Shown here: in pieces, positions 58,130 to 64,000 of the stretch
How the letters are laid out: every line of letters starts with the position of its first letter
Position numbering within the stretch: the first letter of the stretch is position 1
DNA from: Scenedesmus sp. ARA3
Taxonomy: Eukaryota; Chlorophyta; Chlorophyceae; Sphaeropleales; Scenedesmaceae
Assembly: GCA_004335835.1 (NCBI GenBank)
Contig: RWJK01001407.1
Location: 64,685-128,684, forward strand
Reading direction: 5' to 3'
Length of the DNA: 64,000 nt
Made by a program: the position numbers and the translations under genes
The notes under the pieces: generated by a model
Told to the model about the DNA's origin: nothing
What the model saw: the letters and a program-made list of their open reading frames with translations, nothing else
The model's database searches: none

Positions 58130-61111
58130 TGGTGTACTGCGACATGGTGACCGACGGCGGCGGCTGGCTGCTGGCAATGGACTACAACTCTCAATGCGCT
58201 GCTGCTGCTGCTGCTGCTGTTGCCAGGTGTACTGCGACATGGTGACCGACGGCGGCGGCTGGCTGCTGGCAATGAACTACAACCGCAAGGCCGGCACCGC
58301 GCCGCGCACGCGCATGCGCCGGCTCGATGAGGACGGCTTTCCTATTTTAAACAACACGGAGCTTGGCTTTGACGAGAGCAAATCCTCTGGCCCTGGGGGC
58401 TCGTGGGGCACCATGGATTTTGCGGCCCTCGGGGCGCTGCCGAAGCTGTCGGAGTTCCGTTTCTACGTCAGAAACGGCGCGGGCGCGATACACCTGAAAT
58501 CCAGCGAGCCCAACAGCTTCAAATACATCACGACCGGGCGCAACGATATAACGACGTCCGGGTACTCGCAGGACACGTTCACCGCGCCGCAGTCGGGGCT
58601 GCAGCTGCTGCGGATGCAGACGGGGTACAGCCCGCTTCCTGGGCACAGCATGGCGCAGCTAACGGAGCTGGTGAATGCGCCAAGTCTGAAGCATATCATG
58701 GCGTTTGAGGCGAATTCACTGTGGGTGGATGGCGTGTGGAATGTGCCGGCGTACAGCACGGTGGCGCAGCTGTGGCTACGAGGCTCGGGCGGGGTGCCCA
58801 AAGGTGCGCTGGCAAGCTCAAGGGTTGTTCTTCATGTCAGCAGTGGGTGTCATGGGGTGTTTTGAGGAGAGCTTGCTGTGTGTTTGTGAAGCATATGATA
58901 GAGCTTGCTGTGTGTTTGTCTGACACATGTTGCGTGGTGTTGTTGGGCAGGTGGTGCGTGTTGTGGGTTTTTTGCGGCTTGTGGCGGCTGTTGTCGCTGT
59001 GGGTGGACGGCGTGTGGAACGTGCCGGCGTACAGCACGGTGGCGCAGCTGTGGCTACGAGGCTTGGGCGGGGTGCCCACAGGTGCGCTGACAAGCGTGGA
59101 TTTTGTGTATCAGCAGTTGCTGTGTGATGTCGGAGGGCTTGAATGTTGTGCTGCACGCGGCTGTGGCGCAGCTGTGGCTGCGGGGCTCGGGCGGGGTGCC
59201 CAAAGGCGCGCTGGCGAGGATTGATTGATGCGAGTCAGCAGTTGTTGTTCAGTGAGGGAGTGTGTGCTGCACGCGGCTGTGGTGCAGCTGTGGCTGCGGG
59301 GCTCGGGCGGGGTGCCGAAAGGTGCGCTGGCAAGCGTGGATGTTGCATGACAGCAGTACTGCCAGTTGTTGTGTAATGTTAGAGTGTTTGAATGTTGTGC
59401 CGCACGCGGCTGTAGTGCAGCTGAGGCTGTGTGGCTTGGGCAGAGCACCGAAGGGTGCACTGGCAAGGGTTGCTGTGGAAATATGTTCGGTTCAAGGTCG
59501 AGAGAAGGGAGTATTGCATGTGTGCATGCGAAGCAGCAGAGAGCTTGTTGCATGCTGCTGCTGGCCAGGCTGCTCTGCTGATGCGTGTTTCGGGTGTGTC
59601 GCGGCTTGTGGCGGCTGTGGTCGCTTGGCTTTGTGTTTGTGTGCCGGCGTACAGCATGGTGGTGCAGCTGTGGCTGCGGTGGTTGATCAGGGTCCCCAAT
59701 CGTGCACTGCTGCAAATAATGCTTCCTAGGCACGCCCTCTCACTCCTCTGTTGTTTGTGTCTGCCTCTTCACGTGTCCTCCTGCACTGCTGCATTGCAGA
59801 TTGCCCTCCTGGCTCTTTTGCAGTGGGCTGGGGATGCCACATTTGCCCTGAGGGAAGCTACAAAGATACTTTTGGGCCTGCTAGATGCACGCCGTGCTCC
59901 AAGGGACTTATAACCTCTCAGGGGGCGGCAATGGCAGGCAGAGTACTGTCGGCACATGATGAAGCAGCGGACTGCAGGATAGGTGAGAGGCTGGGGTGGC
60001 AAGTCTTGATTGCTTTAGCGTGCAGCGGGTCCGCCCAGACGTCTTCTACCTTGAACATAACAAACATAACATGTTATGTAACAGGACCGTGCCTCGGTTG
60101 GCATGGCTGCAAGCAGAAAAGTGTAAAATGATCATTGCGGCTCTCAGTCACGCTGCGCAGCATCCTTCACGTGCCTCTGCCTGCCAGGGTGTTGTGCTGT
60201 TTGTTTGAACCGCTTGATACCGCTTACCACACCAACGCAATCATCTTCCTCTCATGTCCCTCTGCCTGCCTTACCTGTAGCGGTGCTGAATGCCATGCTG
60301 CCCCTCCCTCCCCCCCCCCTCAGGCGGCGGCGGCTTCTATCTTGCACGTGTTTAAGCAATGACATTGTTGTCATGGCTTTAAGCACTTCACAACGAATAA
60401 CCACAACTGGAGGAATGCAATCTCCTTCTTGACTTTGAGCAGGAGGACCTTCTTGACTTTGAGCAGGATGAGGCTGTACAATAAAATCATGCCGTCTCAG
60501 TGGCGCTGTATGCTGCTGCCTCCCGGCTGTGCATCCGTCACCTGCATGCATCTACACTGTCCCGGGCTGCTTACAACACTGATGTAACCTCCTGGTGTTG
60601 CCCCGCTATCTGCCTGCCTGTGTATGCAGCGGTGCCAAATGCCACGCTGGCCCGCCCAGGCGGCGGTTTCTTCGACCTTTACAGAGACCCGCTGCTCACA
60701 GCACCGGAAGCAGAGGCAGTGTGTGTGAGAGCCGGCGGTCACCTAGCGAGCGACACGGACGATGCCATACATGCGGCTTTGAGGCCGCTGTCGCAGCCGC
60801 CACACAACCTAGACTCGTTCTGGCTGGGTTTGTGGTCAGCAGGCGGAATGGCCAGTATTACTGCGAACTACAAGTGGCTCAGCAGGGCGCCCACGTCTCC
60901 GGATATGCAGGCTTTGCTGCTTGTTTCAAATGTTTTGTGGGCAAACCCGAACGTTGTGGCGTACGCGGCGTGGACGTGGGGGTGGATTGTTGATCAGCCG
61001 GGGGCGGCATATTGGTGGGCGTGCTTTCCTGAGGCGCTGATGCCGTATGTGTGTGAGCGGCTGCAGGCCGAGCCGCTCAGCTTAGCCATGTCGATGAGCG
61101 ACGGCGCCTGA
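52926..61111 (+). CDS. Secreted modular pseudoprotease / fibrinogen-like / C-type lectin protein, paralogue 3
   Basis: Exons: 52926-53160, 53418-53597, 53842-54027, 54441-55008, 55502-55923, 56246-56314, 56647-56742, 57106-57194, 58227-58803, 59800-59982, 60630-61111; 3087 bases, 1028 residues, phases matching. Domain order equals the other two: signal peptide, GCC module, papain-fold domain, LysM-like segment, GCC (here split over two exons), fibrinogen-like domain (YCDMVTDGGGWLLAMNYN), GCC and a divergent lectin domain. All three protease residues are replaced: the QGQCATC region reads AAPCATVV with Val231 at the nucleophile, PHAVVL becomes RVAVTL with Val384 at the His, and QNSYG becomes LLPLG with Leu402 at the Asn. 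It therefore cannot be a classical cysteine protease and may act as a binding or scaffold protein. The intron before exon 9 holds seven copies of that exon's start, and the following intron several copies of its end. Confidence 0.87.
57465..58200 (+). repeat. Seven tandem decoy copies of the fibrinogen-like exon start
   Basis: CAGGTGTACTGCGACATGCA or a close variant begins copies at about 57475, 57590, 57685, 57790, 57886, 57999 and 58130, before the used exon at 58227. Each codes for VYCDM.TDGGGWLLAMN-like sequence and is preceded by a CTG tract plus CCAG. Copies 2 and 4 share TATCATGACGCTTACCGG and copies 3 and 5 share AACCACAACTCTCA. A two-copy block of about 200 bases was therefore itself duplicated. 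Confidence 0.95.
58985..59712 (+). repeat. Copies of the fibrinogen-like exon end
   Basis: The end of exon 9 (CTGTGGGTGGATGGCGTGTG to the GGTGCCCAAAG donor side, coding VWNVPAYSTVAQLWLRGSGG) recurs at about 58997-59085, 59155-59212, 59270-59330, 59402-59465 and 59640-59700. The first copy is nearly complete; later ones keep mainly the QLWLRG part and drift. Between them lie shared fillers such as GATGTTGCATGACAGCAG and GTGTTTGAATGTTGTGC. Confidence 0.9.
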
Positions 61112-63684
61112 CATCACACCATGACAGCTTGAGGTGCATGAGGTGCCTGAGTTGCTTGAGTTGCATCGTGGCGTGCGGAAGCATGGGCGGACCCGGCAGC
61201 TTAGGATGTGTGTGCATGGCATGCTGGCGGCACCGGCGTACTGTACAACTGTTCTATTAGCAGTCGGCCTGGGCGGTGAGACCTGTGTATGCGACATTGT
61301 GTGGGTGGTGCTGGCTGCTTGCTGGCCGGCATTGCGTGGGTGGTGCTGGCTGCTTGCTGGCCGGCACTGCGTGGGTGGTGCTGGCTGCTTGCTGACTGAC
61401 AGGCTTGTTGCATCTGCTCGGCTCACAGCTAGCATGCTATGTCTGCTGCTGCTTGTCAAAGGCAGCATGCACTGCTCACTGTTGTCTTGCAAAGGCAGCA
61501 TGCACTGCTTACTGCTGTCTTCCAAAAGGCAGTGCAACGCACTGCTTACTGGTGCGCTTGAAGTTGTGCAATGCAGCTCCTCGGTTGAGTCTCAGGCTCC
61601 ACTGGGGATGCCGCTGTTGGCGTGTTACTAACGCTTGTTAATAACAGACAGTCAGTGTATGTCCTCTGCTCAGTACTGGCTTTCCCACCAACAGCAAAGT
61701 GAGGCTGTTGTATGTGCCTGAGGTTTGAATGTTTAGTCAGGCTGAAACTGCATGTTTGCAGACGGCCGATCCCTCTGTTTCGACCAGCGAAAATGGTGGC
61801 ACAACACAAACAGCATGACGCAGTGCTTGCCACCGCGTGTTGCCTGTAGCACCTGCAAGGTTTTGTGTACTCTACAATGCATGTTGCGCCTGCGTGAAGG
61901 CTGCTCATGCACGGTCTGCTGGATCACCTGCACGGTTGTCAAGAAGTTCTCGCAAACTCTGCAGGCATGTGTGTGTGCTCCATATCTATGCCTGTACGTG
62001 TGTGTGGTATGTTGTGTTGTTGGTGTAGCTGCAAGCTTGATTTGATCTGTCTGTGGGCAGCTGGTACACTACCGGGGCTCTGTATCGCATGTGGTTGTGT
62101 GTGCAGCTGAAGCGACTTGAGAGTGCCCCTCCCCCGGACATTGCAGAACTGCACAATGCTGTTTCTGGCGCAGTGTAAGGGTCCAACCGCGCCACGGGTA
62201 TTTCGGGTTTTGACGCAACAAAGCAACACTTGCAAGCTCGCCTAAATTTGATGTACTGTTGCCCCACTGGGTGTGCTGCTGTGTGAGTGTACCAGCTGTG
62301 CGTTGCTACTGCTTCTGCTACCCCCTCTGCAACGCGCAGCCGCAAAACACCCGTTTGGGCTGTGAGTGCCTGAACCCAGCGGCTGCGGCGAACTTGGCCA
62401 GTGTCTTTTTAGAAGAGCAACAGGGGGGTTGCCGGGACATCATTGAAGCAGCCCGCATGCATGTGCTGCTGCCACGTACATGCATGTGCTGCTGCCACGC
62501 ACACGCGCCGTGCCCGATTGTGCATGTGGGCATGTTCGTTACCCGCCAGGTGTTTTCTTACGCCTCTCTGCTGGCTGAGCCCCTGTCATGGGCTGGCCAA
62601 CAGCCCCTGCCAGCAGTTTGAACTGTATGCCAGCCAGCTGTTGCTTGTTGTGAAGATGGACAGCCTTGTAGTACTTTGCACCACTGCCCCACTATCAGAA
62701 GCTGCGTGGCAGCACGAGCAGGTTTTTTGCAGCAGTTGGTTTGCGTGGGATGCTTTTGGGAGTCTGCGGTTAGGTTTTCAGCACTGAAGAATGGCTGCTG
62801 CTGAGGAGTTGAGGTGAGGCATGTGTCAGATTGAGCATGCCTTTCAGCAGTTGCAGCTTGTTGCTATTGCAGCTTGTTGCCGGGGCAGCTTGTTGCTGTG
62901 GCAGCTTGTTGCTGGGGCAGCTTGTTGCCGTGGCAGCTTCTTGCAATCAGCTTGTTCATGAGGTTGCGGTGCTCAATGAGCTGCACATGCTGTGCCAGAG
63001 CTGCAGCCTTTGCCTTGCTAGCGCTGCACACACTGCACGCAACAACCCAACCAGACTCGACATTGGCCTGTCGTGCATGAGATCTGGTGGTTGCTTCCGT
63101 TTGAAGGACCAGTATGTTGCCTTTTATCTGCCCAATGAGCCTGTCATTGGCTCCCCAACGGGCGAGGCTAACCTTTGAAACTTCCCAATTGCATTTGAGG
63201 CTTGCATTTGAGGCTTGCAGAAGGCCATGCAAGAGTGTGGATTGACAGTTTGGAAGTTGGTATATAACCGCATCAACGCACTGCAGAGTATGCTACAGTA
63301 CACTACATGTGGGGCTGTCACAGATGCTTGGCAAGTAGGACGTGTCCCATGGTGCAGTATGCAGAGCAGTACGTTATGTTATGTTACGTTATGTTACTTC
63401 ACTGTGATGGCCACTGGCGGTGTTACTTCACCACGGTGGCCACTTACCACACAACCACGGAGTGGGACCCCGGATCAAAATACAATACAATTCTGCTACA
63501 TTGTTGTGTTAGGGTTTATGTTGGGTTGTTGTGGCCATGGTGCATTGTGCCTCTCATGGCGTACGCCTGCCACCACAGCTGCTGCCAGCAGTGTATATAC
63601 TACTATACTACACACTGATACTGATACATTACATTACATTACATTACATTACATGCTCCACTCAACGAGGAGTGGGAACCCCAG
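61112..63684. other. Unassigned region right of paralogue 3
   Basis: About 2.6 kb without a recognised gene. A 35-base unit (GTGGGTGGTGCTGGCTGCTT plus 15 more) is repeated nearly three times at 61301-61394. GCATGCACTGCT-type 30-40-base repeats follow at about 61460-61550. Short pentamer tracts (ATGTT/ACGTT and TTACA) lie at about 63371-63397 and 63628-63655. One exon-like piece is listed separately. Confidence 0.5.
62107..62178 (+). CDS. Possible last exon of an unidentified gene
   Basis: After GTGTGTGCAG, a typical acceptor, an open stretch of 23 codons reads KRLESAPPPDIAELHNAVSG and ends V-stop. It looks protein-like, but no upstream exon could be joined and no family is recognised. An exon-like piece with a Cys-rich reading lies at about 61880-61963. 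Treat as a weak candidate. Confidence 0.2.
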   Translation: MKRLESAPPPDIAELHNAVSGAV

Positions 63685-63993
63685 TCAGGAGCCAACGAGA
63701 GGCTCATAGGGGGAGGAAACAACGAAGAACAACTCATCATCGTCCAAACCGTCAGACGAAAACGCAGAAAAAAACTCATCAGCATCATCAATAGCTTGAG
63801 CAATAGCCTGAGAGGACAGAAGGACCTCAGGATCAGTGTCCGTGTGACACCGCATCAGATAGCAGCAGTGCACAAAAGCGGCCACCAAAGCAGGTGCCTG
63901 CTTCATAAAAGTGATCATGTCATCGCCTGCTGGGTGACAACCAGCAATAGTAGCCCATGTTTGTGACGAGTCCCCGAAGGGTTCGAACAACAT
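63685..63993 (-). CDS. Unrecognised reading frame at the right edge
   Basis: A 102-codon open frame on the minus strand begins with an ATG at 63993, eight bases from the window edge. It has a balanced composition with an acidic end (DDADEFFSAFSSDGLDDDEL), unlike the low-complexity frames elsewhere. No homologue is recognised. The TTACA pentamer tract just beyond its stop could belong to the tail of a mobile element, but nothing else supports that. It may be an exon of a gene or element that starts outside the window. Confidence 0.35.
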   Translation of the reverse strand: MLFEPFGDSSQTWATIAGCHPAGDDMITFMKQAPALVAAFVHCCYLMRCHTDTDPEVLLSSQAIAQAIDDADEFFSAFSSDGLDDDELFFVVSSPYEPLVGS

Positions 63994-64000
63994 AGCAAAT

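Overview
The window is nuclear DNA of a eukaryote, most likely a chlorophyte green alga. Genes are split by many spliceosomal GT-AG introns, several products carry organelle transit peptides or signal peptides, and CTG/CAG repeats run through introns and one large exon. The repeat style resembles Scenedesmaceae-type algae, but that placement is inference. Ten genes could be modelled by joining exons whose phases match. Nine of these are complete, and each of their coding sums is a multiple of three.

Layout. (1) 1-4807, minus: a PH-domain protein with a huge Ser/Gln/Ala-rich tail that runs off the left edge. (2) 5545-10145, plus: organellar TsaD/Qri7-type tRNA threonylcarbamoyladenosine synthase. 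(3) 11934-17978, plus: mitochondrial aspartate aminotransferase. (4) 20410-25128, minus: an F-box protein resembling the FBXO31/plant F-box family. (5) 26392-27508, minus: a small four-helix MARVEL-like membrane protein. (6) 29026-30571, minus: a secreted class 3 lipase. (7) 31032-37154, plus: a probably plastid glutathionyl-hydroquinone reductase. (8-10) 38286-44452 plus, 45834-52445 minus and 52926-61111 plus: three paralogous secreted proteins of about 1000 residues. Each joins a papain-fold domain, a LysM-like segment, cysteine-rich GCC2/GCC3 modules, a fibrinogen-like domain and a C-type lectin domain. The right end holds unassigned sequence and a minus-strand reading frame near the edge.

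Two things stand out. First, the introns of at least five genes (TsaD, aminotransferase, F-box, hydroquinone reductase, third lectin paralogue) are largely built of diverged tandem copies of the exon ends that border them, splice sites included. Copies of the upstream exon's donor end follow that exon, and copies of the downstream exon's acceptor end precede that one. The lipase, the MARVEL gene and the first two lectin paralogues lack such arrays, so this is gene-specific. Second, the three-gene cluster has an unusual domain order, and its third member has lost all three papain catalytic residues while the other two keep them.

The first seven genes are functionally unrelated to one another. 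The last three look like a local duplication: members 1 and 2 are tail to tail, members 2 and 3 head to head. They plausibly act together outside the cell in recognition or matrix processing.
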